The position numbers were made by a program, and so were the translations under genes. Below are positions 17,619-26,549 of a DNA stretch of 64,000 nt, one piece after another. The notes under the pieces are model-generated. The model did no database searches, was not told the DNA's origin, and worked only from the letters and a program-made list of their open reading frames with translations. Source of the stretch: Gemmatimonadota bacterium (GTDB taxonomy: Bacteria; Latescibacterota; UBA2968; UBA8231); the NCBI GenBank assembly GCA_009840005.1, contig VXOR01000061.1:79724-143723 (forward strand). The letters run 5' to 3'. Numbering within the stretch: position 1 is the first letter of the stretch; each line of letters starts with the position of its first letter.

Positions 17619-20600
17619 AGAAGCCCTTGACCCAGCGCGTGTTGTATTCCTGCAAATACTCTAAGTGCGCGCTGGTTTGCGGGTAGTGCTCGTGCGCCGG
17701 GTACGGGTATCCGGACATGTCGTGAAAGGGCAGCGGCCCAACCGTTAGCGAGTGCGCCGAGTGCAGGTCCATGTCCTTGCCAAAGCCATCGGCGTACAGC
17801 AGAAACGAGCGCACCAGACCATCCGCAGGCGGCGGCAAGGCGGCAAACTCAACAGTCAGCTCGTCGCCGTGGAACATGATGACGAAGCGGTCGTCAATGT
17901 CCTCGACCAGCTCCTCCACCGGGCCGAAGCGGGTGAAGGCCCCGGCGTGAGTGCCCCAAGGCGCTTCTAACGCCAATTGATCGTAGTGATAGCGAAAAGC
18001 AAAGGTGCCCTTGATGGACGTATGGGCCGGATAGCCACGCCAGTGGAGGTCGCTCTGCGCCGGTTGCAGGCGGTGGACTGTAAGCGGAACGTCCGCAGCG
18101 TCGCCGACGAGCAGTTGATCCCAGTAGAGCGCGGTATTGGTCTCGATCCGCAGCCGGTAGTCGTCAGACGGGAACAGGCCCGCCAAATCGAAGAGCGCGT
18201 GTTTAGGCAGGCCCGCCGGGCATCCCATATCCGCGCTGACTTCTACCCACCCCCCCTCGCCGTCGGCTACGGACAGACGCGGCGGATACAGCGACAAGCC
18301 GCGCTGCGCCGCGCTCCAATTGGAGGTCGAATGCGCGTAATCAACCCACCCATAGCCGAGCAAGACCGGATGGGCAAATTCGGACAGATCGCCCAAGTTC
18401 AGCTCTAGCGCATAGTCTTCGGCATAGCCGTGTATGTCGAGTCGGCCAAACCCATCGTACCACTCGTCGTCGATCTCTTTCAGGGTAGCCAACACGTCCG
18501 CGCCCCGGTGATCGCGGGCGGCCACGGGCGGACGTAGTCCCCACAGGGGATACAGCTTGAATTCTGGATAGGGCGGAGCGGAGAGCAGACGTTCGTTAGG
18601 ATAGATATCGAATTCGGGCGGATGATCGACAGCCACTAGTTCGAGGGCATCGACGTAAATGATTTCCTCTAGCTGGTTAGCCAATTGCAAGACGTAGTGG
18701 CCGTCCTTGGGGGCCAGCGGCCCCAAGCGAACGTACTCGTCAGTGTCGGGCTGATAGTACTGGCCCGGGGCGGTCAAATAACCAATAATGGCCCCCCCTA
18801 AAATGTCGGTGACAAAGCGATAGCGCTCGCCGTCCCAAGCGTAGAGGATGGGGCACGAGGTCCCCTTGCGGTCGAGTTCCGTCAACTCCAGCCGCTGTCC
18901 AGCCCCGGTGGCCAACTCGGTCTGGCGCACGCCGCCGGGCCAGAGGATGCGGATGAATTCGACCGAATCGCTCTGCGCCAAGCCAAAGTGGAGCACGCCC
19001 GCGTATCCCTCGCTGCGAATCTCGCGTTTCTGGAGGCGGTGGGTGGTTTTCACCTCCACCTTGGCCCCGACGCCGTCGCGGTTGCTGTTAAGCCCTTGGG
19101 CGGCGATCTCAATCCAGTGCCCTCCTTTGCTTTGGTTGTGCAGCACCCGGCCACCCGCCCAAATATCCACGCGGCCATCGCCATTAAAATCAGCCACGAG
19201 CGCCGCTCCACCCGGCTCGTCAATCGGAGATTGCGGATGGAACTGACCGCTGCCGTACGCGAGCAGTTGCAGCCGCTCGTCCTCACAGGCCAATAGGTCG
19301 AGGTCGCCGTCATTGTCGAGATCGGCGGCAAGCAGCGCCCGTCCGCCGGACGCAGCCGACGCTTCAGCCCGGACGAAGGCGCGGCCAGCTTGGTTTGTAT
19401 GTGTCTCTACAGTGCCACCAGCCGCGACCGCCAAGTCCATATAGCCATCTTGGTTGAAGTCCTCGACGGCCAGGCCCGCGCCCTGTACGGCACTCAAGCC
19501 CAAGGCTTCAGCGATTTCCGAGAACGTGCCGTCGCGATTGTTGGTTTGCACTTGCAGGCCCTCGGCCGAAAGCAGGACTATATCCACGTCGCGGTCGTTG
19601 TCGAGGTCGGAGAATGCAGCGCGGTCAGCCGCGACCGGATCGGCGGGCTGTCCCGTAGCGGCAAAGCGGGCCTCTCCGTCGTTGGCCAGCAGCGAGACGC
19701 GCGGGCCGAGCACTAGCACATCGAGGTCGCCGTCGTGGTCGGCATCGCCCAGCGCGACACCAGTCGAGGCCGCGGACAGGTCTTCCCCGGCAGCCCATTC
19801 GCCGTTAGCTGCTCGATAGAGCAAGGTTCCGCCCGCGCCGCTGAACACCAAGTCGGCAGTCCCATCATTGTCGAGATCGCCGGAGATCGCTCCAGTCGCC
19901 CCAAAGCCATCGGGAAGCGTCGGAGCAGTGAGCATTTCCGCTGTGCCGCCAGCGTACAAGTGCAAGCCCTCGGCCTTTCGGCTGAGCTCAAGTCGAAGTC
20001 CGGCCAAAACATCCGGCCGGCCATCCGCGTCAAAGTCGCCCAAGGCGGCAAAGCGCACCGGGCCAGTCGCCGGACCAGTCGCCGCAAATGCAAAAGGCCC
20101 GGCCACGTCGTCCTGACTCGGATCGCCGCCACCGGCATCGGCCACGGCCTCGGCGTATTTGCCCTGCCCCTGATAGGACGAAGAAACGCCTTGGTGCCCG
20201 GCTTGGCTGAGCTGGTTGAACTGCTCCAAGGTGCTTTTCCACTCTTCCTCGCGCCCAAGCCGCCGATAGAGATTAGCCAGTCCGTAGTACGCCGACACGT
20301 TGTAGGGATCGAGGCGGATGGCCTCCTTGAAGTCGGCGATGGCACCCTCGCCCTCGTTTAGCTTGGCCCGCATTTGCCCCATGTAATAGCGCACGTGGGG
20401 GTCGTCGCGGTCGGCAGCCGCGACCTTTTGCAGAGCGGCGAGCGCCTTGTCGTGCTCCCGGCCTTGGGCATTGTAGATCAAGCCCAGCGCGTAATTGGCG
20501 TGGAGAAGGGCGGGATCGATGGCAAGCGCGGTTTGCAGAGCCGTGGCGGCGCTGTCGTACTTGCCGAGGGCGTAGTACGCAATACCTAAATTGGCCTGCG

Positions 20601-20823
20601 CACTAGCGTAGTCTGGGGCCAAGGCGAGGGCGCGGGCAAACTCCTCTCGACCGCGCGTGTAGTTGTGTTGATCCATATAGACCACGCCCTGATTGTTGTG
20701 CCAGCGCGCCTTGGGGGGCCAAGCTGGCGACTCCTCGGGCGGCCCCTGTTCACAGGCCGCTCCCAAGAGGGCCACGACGAGAAGTAACAGGGCTTGACGC
20801 ACCTTGACGCTTATACGGGGCAT
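17611..20823 (-). CDS. TPR/FG-GAP/ASPIC-UnbV lipoprotein
   Basis: A protein of about 1070 aa. After a hydrophobic signal ending in LLGAAC (lipidated Cys near residue 25) come TPR units (about 45-215, consensus A..NLGIAYYALGKYDSA), then FG-GAP/VCBS blades with DFDADGRPD, DLDNDGTAD, DADHDGDLD, DLDNDRDVD, DFNQDGYMD and DFNGDGRVD loops (about 240-580), and an ASPIC/UnbV domain (GLNSNRDGVGAKVEV, then FIRILWPGG). The C-terminal 400 residues are not assigned. I chose the ATG at 20823 because it sets the signal peptide better than the one at 20844. The gene is coupled to PBP1a by an 8-nt overlap. Role unknown; such proteins are common in uncultivated heterotrophs. Confidence 0.87.
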   Translation of the reverse strand: MPRISVKVRQALLLLVVALLGAACEQGPPEESPAWPPKARWHNNQGVVYMDQHNYTRGREEFARALALAPDYASAQANLGIAYYALGKYDSAATALQTALAIDPALLHANYALGLIYNAQGREHDKALAALQKVAAADRDDPHVRYYMGQMRAKLNEGEGAIADFKEAIRLDPYNVSAYYGLANLYRRLGREEEWKSTLEQFNQLSQAGHQGVSSSYQGQGKYAEAVADAGGGDPSQDDVAGPFAFAATGPATGPVRFAALGDFDADGRPDVLAGLRLELSRKAEGLHLYAGGTAEMLTAPTLPDGFGATGAISGDLDNDGTADLVFSGAGGTLLYRAANGEWAAGEDLSAASTGVALGDADHDGDLDVLVLGPRVSLLANDGEARFAATGQPADPVAADRAAFSDLDNDRDVDIVLLSAEGLQVQTNNRDGTFSEIAEALGLSAVQGAGLAVEDFNQDGYMDLAVAAGGTVETHTNQAGRAFVRAEASAASGGRALLAADLDNDGDLDLLACEDERLQLLAYGSGQFHPQSPIDEPGGAALVADFNGDGRVDIWAGGRVLHNQSKGGHWIEIAAQGLNSNRDGVGAKVEVKTTHRLQKREIRSEGYAGVLHFGLAQSDSVEFIRILWPGGVRQTELATGAGQRLELTELDRKGTSCPILYAWDGERYRFVTDILGGAIIGYLTAPGQYYQPDTDEYVRLGPLAPKDGHYVLQLANQLEEIIYVDALELVAVDHPPEFDIYPNERLLSAPPYPEFKLYPLWGLRPPVAARDHRGADVLATLKEIDDEWYDGFGRLDIHGYAEDYALELNLGDLSEFAHPVLLGYGWVDYAHSTSNWSAAQRGLSLYPPRLSVADGEGGWVEVSADMGCPAGLPKHALFDLAGLFPSDDYRLRIETNTALYWDQLLVGDAADVPLTVHRLQPAQSDLHWRGYPAHTSIKGTFAFRYHYDQLALEAPWGTHAGAFTRFGPVEELVEDIDDRFVIMFHGDELTVEFAALPPPADGLVRSFLLYADGFGKDMDLHSAHSLTVGPLPFHDMSGYPYPAHEHYPQTSAHLEYLQEYNTRWVKGFYE

Positions 20824-20860
20824 GGTTATATTTTTTCCTTCCATAGCGAGTGATTTTCGA

Positions 20861-20936
20861 GCGAGAGTAGCTCAGCTGGTAGAGCTCCACGTTGCCAACG
20901 TGGTTGTCGCGGGTTCGAGTCCCGTCTCTCGCTCCA
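20861..20936 (+). tRNA. tRNA-Gly (anticodon GCC)
   Basis: A full cloverleaf can be drawn. The acceptor stem is GCGAGAG with CTCTCGC, the D arm GCTC...GAGC, the anticodon stem CCACG with CGTGG enclosing loop TTGCCAA with GCC at 20894-20896, and the T arm GCGGGTTCGAGTCCCGT. A TCCA 3' end at 20933-20936 is encoded. It is divergent from the TPR lipoprotein gene. Confidence 0.96.
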
Positions 20937-21031
20937 TTTTTTGCCTCAATCTCCATTTCAATATAGCCAAAACCCCCATTGAGAAAAGCTGACCCAGTCT
21001 TGCGTCGGGTCGAGTTCAGGGGAACCCACGC

Positions 21032-22177
21032 TCAATTCCCAGAGGTATCCAACGGATCACCAAAGCGCTGGCCGAGACGGAACAAATCGCCCAGTGGGTT
21101 TTCGCGGTCCTCCAAAGCGTCAGCTATAACTGGTCCAATGGAGCCGCCAAATTTAAAGCCGTGGCCGCTGCCACACCCGGCAATGAGAATCCCCCGCGCC
21201 CCCGGGGCCCAGTCGATGACAAAGTGATCGTCGGGCGTATTGGTGTACAGGCAGGCGCGACCCCCTACCAGTCGAGCCCCTTCCAGCGCGGGCAGGCGCT
21301 GGGCGACAAAGGCGCGGGCCTGATCGAGGAAGTCGGGGCTGGGTTCGCGATCGGCCTCGGGCTCGGCGCGCTCCACTTTGCTGTCCTCGGCGATTTTGAC
21401 GTACCCCTCGCGCAGCAGCGGGAAGCCGTACCAGGCCGCCTGCGAACTCAGCGCCGTCCACACGGGAAACACCTTCTGAGCAAACTTTTCGGGCTCGACC
21501 GGGACCAAGAAGGCCATTTGCTGGCGCGTTATGCGCAAATGGTCCTTTAACATGGGGAAAAGCCGCACCACCCAAGCACCGGCGGCGACCACGACGCGGT
21601 CGAATAGAGACCTCTCTTCCCCAGTGACTAGGCAGATACCCCGGTCGGTCTCATCCATGTCCTGCACAGGGGTGTGGGAGCGGATAGCAACGCCCTGGTC
21701 CCGGGCCAGATCGGCCAGATCGGCTACAGCCTGACCGCTGTGCAAATAGCCGGACCAGGGATCGTAAAAGAGCGTGTCATCGTTCTGCACGGCAAATTGG
21801 GGAAAGCGCTGGCGCACCTGAGCTGGGCTCAGCACTTCGACCGTCTTTCCCCGCTGGTGCAGCATCTCCAAGCCGCGGCGAGCCGGGCTGTCGGCGGGCA
21901 AATCGCCCCAGATATTGAGCTTACCAGTCTGGTAGTAGATGGCCCGGCTGAGCTGGTCGTGCCACTGGTGCCACTGGTGCGCGGCCCGTTCGACCAGCTC
22001 GTGGTAGGTCGCCTCGGGGTAGCTGGTGCGGCGGATGACTTTGGATACATCAGTCGAGGAGGCATCTGGACAGGGAATGGAGCCGCGTTCAAAAAGGGTG
22101 ACCCGGTGGCCCCGCCGGTTGAGTTCCAAGGACGCGGCCAAGCCAAAAATCCCCGCCCCTACAATGCCGACGCGCAT
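21032..22177 (-). CDS. FAD-dependent oxidoreductase (DAO family, sarcosine-oxidase-like)
   Basis: The protein opens with the dinucleotide-binding motif VGIVGAGIFGLAASLELNRRG and a Glu after the second strand region, as in glycine/sarcosine oxidases and D-amino-acid dehydrogenases. Near the C-terminus GCGSGHGFKFGGSIGPVIAD matches the substrate/FAD-covering segment of monomeric sarcosine oxidase-like enzymes. It is about 381 aa, complete. I chose the ATG at 22177 over the upstream TTG at 22186. It follows the RND pump gene by 11 nt and so ends the TolC/DUF3047/MlaC/RND operon, though a metabolic link to that system is not known. Substrate is unknown beyond an amine or amino acid. Confidence 0.87.
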   Translation of the reverse strand: MRVGIVGAGIFGLAASLELNRRGHRVTLFERGSIPCPDASSTDVSKVIRRTSYPEATYHELVERAAHQWHQWHDQLSRAIYYQTGKLNIWGDLPADSPARRGLEMLHQRGKTVEVLSPAQVRQRFPQFAVQNDDTLFYDPWSGYLHSGQAVADLADLARDQGVAIRSHTPVQDMDETDRGICLVTGEERSLFDRVVVAAGAWVVRLFPMLKDHLRITRQQMAFLVPVEPEKFAQKVFPVWTALSSQAAWYGFPLLREGYVKIAEDSKVERAEPEADREPSPDFLDQARAFVAQRLPALEGARLVGGRACLYTNTPDDHFVIDWAPGARGILIAGCGSGHGFKFGGSIGPVIADALEDRENPLGDLFRLGQRFGDPLDTSGN

Positions 22178-22188
22178 GGCTGCCAAAG

Positions 22189-24588
22189 TTAGAGCTTCTC
22201 AGCGCGGCGCTCGCGGATTTGCAGCAGGGCCGGCAGCAGCGTGACAGACGTGATAAAACAGGACCCCAAGCCCACCAGCGAGAGCACGCCAATCGACGTG
22301 AGAGCCGGGTGAATGGCCGGCACCAATCCCGAGAAGCCGACCATCGTCGTCAGCGACGTAGCCAACAGCGCAACCCCGGTCGTGCGCAACACCAAGCGCA
22401 GTGAGCCGCGGCCGACTTCTTGGTAGCGATGGAAGATGTGGACGCTGTTGTCAATGCCCATGCCGATAATCGTCGGAAAGGCGACCATGTTGTAGAGGTT
22501 GAGCTTGATGTCAAACACGTACATGAAACCCACGACCCATATCAAGGCGTTCACAAGCGGCGTGAGCACCAGCAGGGTCTCGACGAAACTCCGCAGATCA
22601 ATGAGCAACACCACCGCTACTACCGCGAGCGTAAGGATCACGGCGAGGGAGCTGTCTTCGAGCATGACCTTGAGCATTTCGGCGACGATGATGTGCGAGC
22701 TAGAGGCTATGTAGGTCTTGCCCGCCGGTGTTTCAATGTGGCTGATTTCCTCGGCAAAGCGGATGGCGTCTTTGCCATCCCTGAGCTCGACTGCGGCGTT
22801 GATCGCCACGAAGTCGAGGATGTTGCCCGCCTTGTCCTTGAACTCATTGGTCAAGTCCGCAGGCAGGTCGTAGAGCGTTAGCTTCTCCACGTCGAGGTAC
22901 GGGCGCAGCGAGTCCAGTTTAGCCCGCTCGCTTTCGCTGAACAGGCCCTCCTCCCGGTCGAGCAAGGCGCGGATGTCGGCGATGAGTGCCAGCTTGGCGT
23001 CTTGGTCTTGCGGCAGTGCGGAGTACACGCTCTTGACATTGAGGACGGTGGAGGAGTCGCCGTTAGTAGCCTTGATGGCCTCGACCGTGCGAACTACCTC
23101 CATGGCCTCGTCGTAGCTTTCGGTCAAGACGATGGCTGGCGAACGGCCTTCCTTCAGGCTCTGGGGCAGGCTGCCCTTGTTGATGTTGGGCGGCGGCGCG
23201 GGCTTGAGCTTGCTGAAGTCGTATTCAAATTCCAAATCGCCGAGGTGGTACAGCGAGTACCCAGTGATCACTGTGCCTATCAGCAAGGTGGCCCAAGGCT
23301 TTGGGTAGCGACCAGTGCGCCACAGGACGCTTCTTTTGGGGATCGGGGTGACTAACCGCAGACGCTCGGCGAGGACGATGAAGGCCGGGCATATCGCAAC
23401 CATAGCCACCAGCGAGAACAGGATGCCGGTGCCGACGATAAAGCCGAACTCCGAGAACCCCTTAAAATCCGTCAACAGCAGCGAATAGAAGGCGATCGAG
23501 GTAGTGACCGCCGTCGTCGCCAGGGCCTTGCCCGTGTACCGGACGGTCACGGTCAGGGCCTGTTCGATGTCCATGCCTCGGCGGTGGGCCTCGCGGTATC
23601 GAGCGAAAATGTGGATGCCAAAGTCGATGCCCAGCCCAAAGAGGATGGCGAACAGCCCCACGGTGATCATGTTGAGGCTGCCGATGGCCAAGTAGGTGAC
23701 GCCAAACGTCCAAGTCAGGCTCATCAGCAGTGGCAAGGTGATAAAAAGCGAGCCAACTACTTGGCGGAAGAACAGGGTGATAAGCAAGAGCACGCCGACG
23801 ATGCTGTACAAGGCCGTTGACTTGAGGTCTTGGATAATGATCGTGAATTGGTTGGCGCTGTTTTGGAAACTGCCCTTGTACACGCATTCAATGCTGGGGT
23901 GGAAGCGCTCCGGGCCGATGGCGGCAATGGTCTGGTCGAGATGGTCGATTAGAGCGTGTGAAAAGGAGACATCCGTGGTAAGCCCGGCTGGATAAAGCCG
24001 GAGGATAAAGCCGTTGCCCTCTTGCGTGAGAACGTACTGGCGGTATTGCTCTGCGACTGCGGCTGCCGTGCCGTCCTGCTGATATTTGGCCTCGATATCC
24101 GCAAAATCGAGCACCTGCTCCTCCTCGTCGTCCAAGGCAAAGTAGAGCGGCGACTGCTTGAGCTTTTGCAACTCTACGTGCTCGTCGAGGCGGCGGTTGA
24201 CTTCTTGCAGGTCCTCTAAGTCCATGTAGAGCAGCCGGTTTTTTTCGAGCAGATCCTTTTTGCTGTCGAGGAGGCTCACCGAACTAATCAGCGGGCTGTG
24301 TTCGAGCGAGTCAGCCAAAACCAGCATGAAGGAGGCGGCCGCGTCCAAGTCGTCGCTGGTAATGACGACCATCAGCGGGCCGATGCCTCCGATGCGGTCC
24401 TTGATGCGGTTGAGTTCGCGGACGCTGACGTAATCGTCGGACAGCAGGTCGGCGAAGTCGGTCTTGATGTTTTGGGCCAGCTTGGCGGCGAAAAACCCGG
24501 CAAATACCGACAGTATCGTGGCCAGCGCAATTATGCCGATGTAGTGGTGGTAGATGTAGCGAACCAAGCGCTGGTGGCTTATGGGCAT
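22189..24588 (-). CDS. MMPL/RND family transporter (HpnN-like)
   Basis: A 799-aa inner-membrane exporter of the RND superfamily, with the duplicated layout of one helix, a large periplasmic domain and five helices. The first half carries LFGLGIDFGIHIFARYREA and the second GMGIDNSVHIFHRYQEV, the paired TM4 signatures of MMPL-type pumps. Single-gene pumps of this kind move lipids or hydrophobic compounds, for example HpnN for hopanoids. It is preceded by an MlaC-like gene (9 nt gap) and followed by an FAD oxidoreductase. The partner set TolC, MlaC-like and DUF3047 suggests transport of a lipid or envelope component. No squalene-hopene genes are seen here, so a hopanoid cargo is unproven. Confidence 0.9.
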   Translation of the reverse strand: MPISHQRLVRYIYHHYIGIIALATILSVFAGFFAAKLAQNIKTDFADLLSDDYVSVRELNRIKDRIGGIGPLMVVITSDDLDAAASFMLVLADSLEHSPLISSVSLLDSKKDLLEKNRLLYMDLEDLQEVNRRLDEHVELQKLKQSPLYFALDDEEEQVLDFADIEAKYQQDGTAAAVAEQYRQYVLTQEGNGFILRLYPAGLTTDVSFSHALIDHLDQTIAAIGPERFHPSIECVYKGSFQNSANQFTIIIQDLKSTALYSIVGVLLLITLFFRQVVGSLFITLPLLMSLTWTFGVTYLAIGSLNMITVGLFAILFGLGIDFGIHIFARYREAHRRGMDIEQALTVTVRYTGKALATTAVTTSIAFYSLLLTDFKGFSEFGFIVGTGILFSLVAMVAICPAFIVLAERLRLVTPIPKRSVLWRTGRYPKPWATLLIGTVITGYSLYHLGDLEFEYDFSKLKPAPPPNINKGSLPQSLKEGRSPAIVLTESYDEAMEVVRTVEAIKATNGDSSTVLNVKSVYSALPQDQDAKLALIADIRALLDREEGLFSESERAKLDSLRPYLDVEKLTLYDLPADLTNEFKDKAGNILDFVAINAAVELRDGKDAIRFAEEISHIETPAGKTYIASSSHIIVAEMLKVMLEDSSLAVILTLAVVAVVLLIDLRSFVETLLVLTPLVNALIWVVGFMYVFDIKLNLYNMVAFPTIIGMGIDNSVHIFHRYQEVGRGSLRLVLRTTGVALLATSLTTMVGFSGLVPAIHPALTSIGVLSLVGLGSCFITSVTLLPALLQIRERRAEKL

Positions 24589-24597
24589 GGCGGACGG

Positions 24598-25275
24598 TTA
24601 ATCCTCGGTTGCACCGCCTGAAGGCGGCGAGAGAACCGCTTCGCGCAAACGCGCCAACTGCTTGTCGAGCTGGACGATCAGCTTCTCGTAGCCATTTTTC
24701 TCGATGTAGCGGGCATAGCGCCGCCTGTTGCCCTCGGCCGTGCTGACGCCGTCGATGACCAAGTCGTATATCCGCCACACATCCTCTACCCGATGGAGCT
24801 TGTATTCGATCTCTATTTGCTCGTCCCGCACGGGCACCAACGCTTGGACGACGGCGGCACCCCCTTGCACCTCGGCCGACTCGTAGCGAATCTCGCCCTC
24901 GCGATAATAACGGGAAAAACTGTCGAAATTCTGCTCGCGGATGATGCTACTGAAGGTCTCGACGAAATGGTCGCGCTCGGCCAGGGAGCGGTCTGCCCAG
25001 TGATCCCCCAAGGCGAGACGGCTCAACTCCCGAAAGTCAAAGGCCGCGTTGATATGCTTTTTGATCTCTTCCCGCACGGCCGAGGGCAGCGAGTCGGTCG
25101 GAGCCTCGGCGAGGACGGCCTGCACCTCGGCGTCGTGGCTCTTGAGGAAGACGATAGGATCGTCGGCCGCCCTAGCAACAGCCGCGACGCAGAGGACGAC
25201 CCACGCGGCGCACCATACGGCTCGACGACTCGACTGAGCTCGCCGAAGTCTGAGCTCGCCGAAGTCCATTTTCAT
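24598..25275 (-). CDS. MlaC/Ttg2D-like periplasmic phospholipid-binding protein
   Basis: A 225-aa exported protein. A long N-region is followed by a hydrophobic segment (VWCAAWVVLCVAAVARA) with an ARA-A cleavage site near residue 36. The mature part has the MlaC family pattern: AFDFRELSRLALGDHWADRS, FVETFSSIIREQNFDSFSRYY, then WRIYDLVIDGVSTAEGNRRRY near residues 165-190. MlaC proteins ferry phospholipids between membranes; HpnM-type homologues work beside HpnN pumps. ATGA overlap with the DUF3047 gene upstream and a 9-nt gap to the RND gene downstream show tight co-translation. Confidence 0.88.
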   Translation of the reverse strand: MKMDFGELRLRRAQSSRRAVWCAAWVVLCVAAVARAADDPIVFLKSHDAEVQAVLAEAPTDSLPSAVREEIKKHINAAFDFRELSRLALGDHWADRSLAERDHFVETFSSIIREQNFDSFSRYYREGEIRYESAEVQGGAAVVQALVPVRDEQIEIEYKLHRVEDVWRIYDLVIDGVSTAEGNRRRYARYIEKNGYEKLIVQLDKQLARLREAVLSPPSGGATED

Positions 25276-26549
25276 CGTGAATTCTCCCCTGAGTACGCGC
25301 CGTTGGAGACGGGAAGTCCGCCGCAGTGATTGACCACGCGCCCGCCGTCAAAAGCCTCGCGCGTCCACACGCGCACATCTGCGTAGTACGCTTCGGCGTA
25401 CGAACGGGTCGAGTTGGCGTCTGTCAGCAGCCCCAAGCCGATGGTGCGCTTAGCCGGCCGGCCACCTAATTTTTCCCGATGGTGCTTTTCCAAGTCAACC
25501 ACCTCAAAGGTCCATTTGCCCAAGTTGGTTGTGCCACTTTCGACGACAAAAAACCAAGGCCGGAATATCTTGTCGCGCCTCCCCACCGTGCCTTCGGGCA
25601 AGCTCGTACTCCACACGTATTTAAGCTGTTTGGGGACCCCCAGCCAATTCTTGGAGAATATAACGTACAAACCAGCCGCGCTATCGTTGGCGTCGTCGAG
25701 AAACTCGTTGCCGCCCAGCGGCAAGGCCGCGGCTCGCCAGCACCAAGTCATAATCGGGTACTGGCGAGGATTCCAGTGGACGAATTTCCCCAAGATGACT
25801 GAATGGCTCGAATCGCGCGCCGCCATATAGCGCCGAGCGCGGCCCTCTACGCGGTAGAGCACGGGCTTATGCCGGTCCTTTTTCTTCCACGGCCCCCACT
25901 CCATCGGCTGCGACCCATCCCAAGTAGCAGCAAAGTCCTCGAGGACGACGTACTCGCGCTCGGCGAGTTGGGCTTCCATCACCGGCGGCGAGTGGCCACC
26001 GTCGATCAGCGACTGGTAGCGACGCCTGTAGTGGCCGGAGACGGGCCGGTCGTCGATCTTTAGCTCAGTGATTTTCCAAGTTCCGTCTGCGAAAATCAAG
26101 TCGGCCTCCACGCCAAGCGAGCGAGTGGCAAATAACGCGCGAAGCTGCGCCCGACCCCGCTGCCCATTCACTTCGAGACTATCCAAGCGCAAGCCGCGCA
26201 AGTCCGCAGCAGCAAGCTGGGCTGCCAAGTCGGCGCTGAGGCGGTGCTGGTAGGCCCTAGCGAGTCGGCTGCGATAGTGCTCGACGAGGTGGGTAAAACG
26301 CGGACTAGATAGCAAGCCCCGGTATGCGTCCAGCGACTCTTCGAGATAGTCGCCAAAGGTCGCCGCGACAAACTCGTCCACGGCCAAGTGTTCGCTCACT
26401 AGGCGGTCAGATCCGTCGGCGCGCTCGCGGTGGGGAGCCTCTAGCAGCGCGTTCAGCCGCGCCACGGCCGTCGTCGCCCAAGCCGCATCGGCCCTGCCGT
26501 CGCCTGGGCTAGCCAAAGCCAACAACAGGATCGCGCTAAGGAGTCTCAT
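25272..26549 (-). CDS. Fusion of an MlaC-like domain with DUF3047
   Basis: A 425-aa exported protein (signal peptide residues 1-18). Residues about 25-190 repeat the MlaC-type pattern (FVAATFGDYLEESLDAYRGL, then FADGTWKITELKIDDRPVSG and HYRRRYQSLI). Residues about 200-415 match DUF3047: a YPIMTWCWRA core, AAGLYVIFSKNW, LKYVWSTSLPEGT, FFVVESGTTNLGKWTFE and IGLGLLTDANSTRSYAEAYYADV. DUF3047 has no known function and normally stands alone as far as I recall, so the fusion to a lipid carrier domain is noteworthy. It overlaps the tolC-like gene by 14 nt and the following mlaC-like gene by 4 nt. Confidence 0.8.
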   Translation of the reverse strand: MRLLSAILLLALASPGDGRADAAWATTAVARLNALLEAPHRERADGSDRLVSEHLAVDEFVAATFGDYLEESLDAYRGLLSSPRFTHLVEHYRSRLARAYQHRLSADLAAQLAAADLRGLRLDSLEVNGQRGRAQLRALFATRSLGVEADLIFADGTWKITELKIDDRPVSGHYRRRYQSLIDGGHSPPVMEAQLAEREYVVLEDFAATWDGSQPMEWGPWKKKDRHKPVLYRVEGRARRYMAARDSSHSVILGKFVHWNPRQYPIMTWCWRAAALPLGGNEFLDDANDSAAGLYVIFSKNWLGVPKQLKYVWSTSLPEGTVGRRDKIFRPWFFVVESGTTNLGKWTFEVVDLEKHHREKLGGRPAKRTIGLGLLTDANSTRSYAEAYYADVRVWTREAFDGGRVVNHCGGLPVSNGAYSGENSR

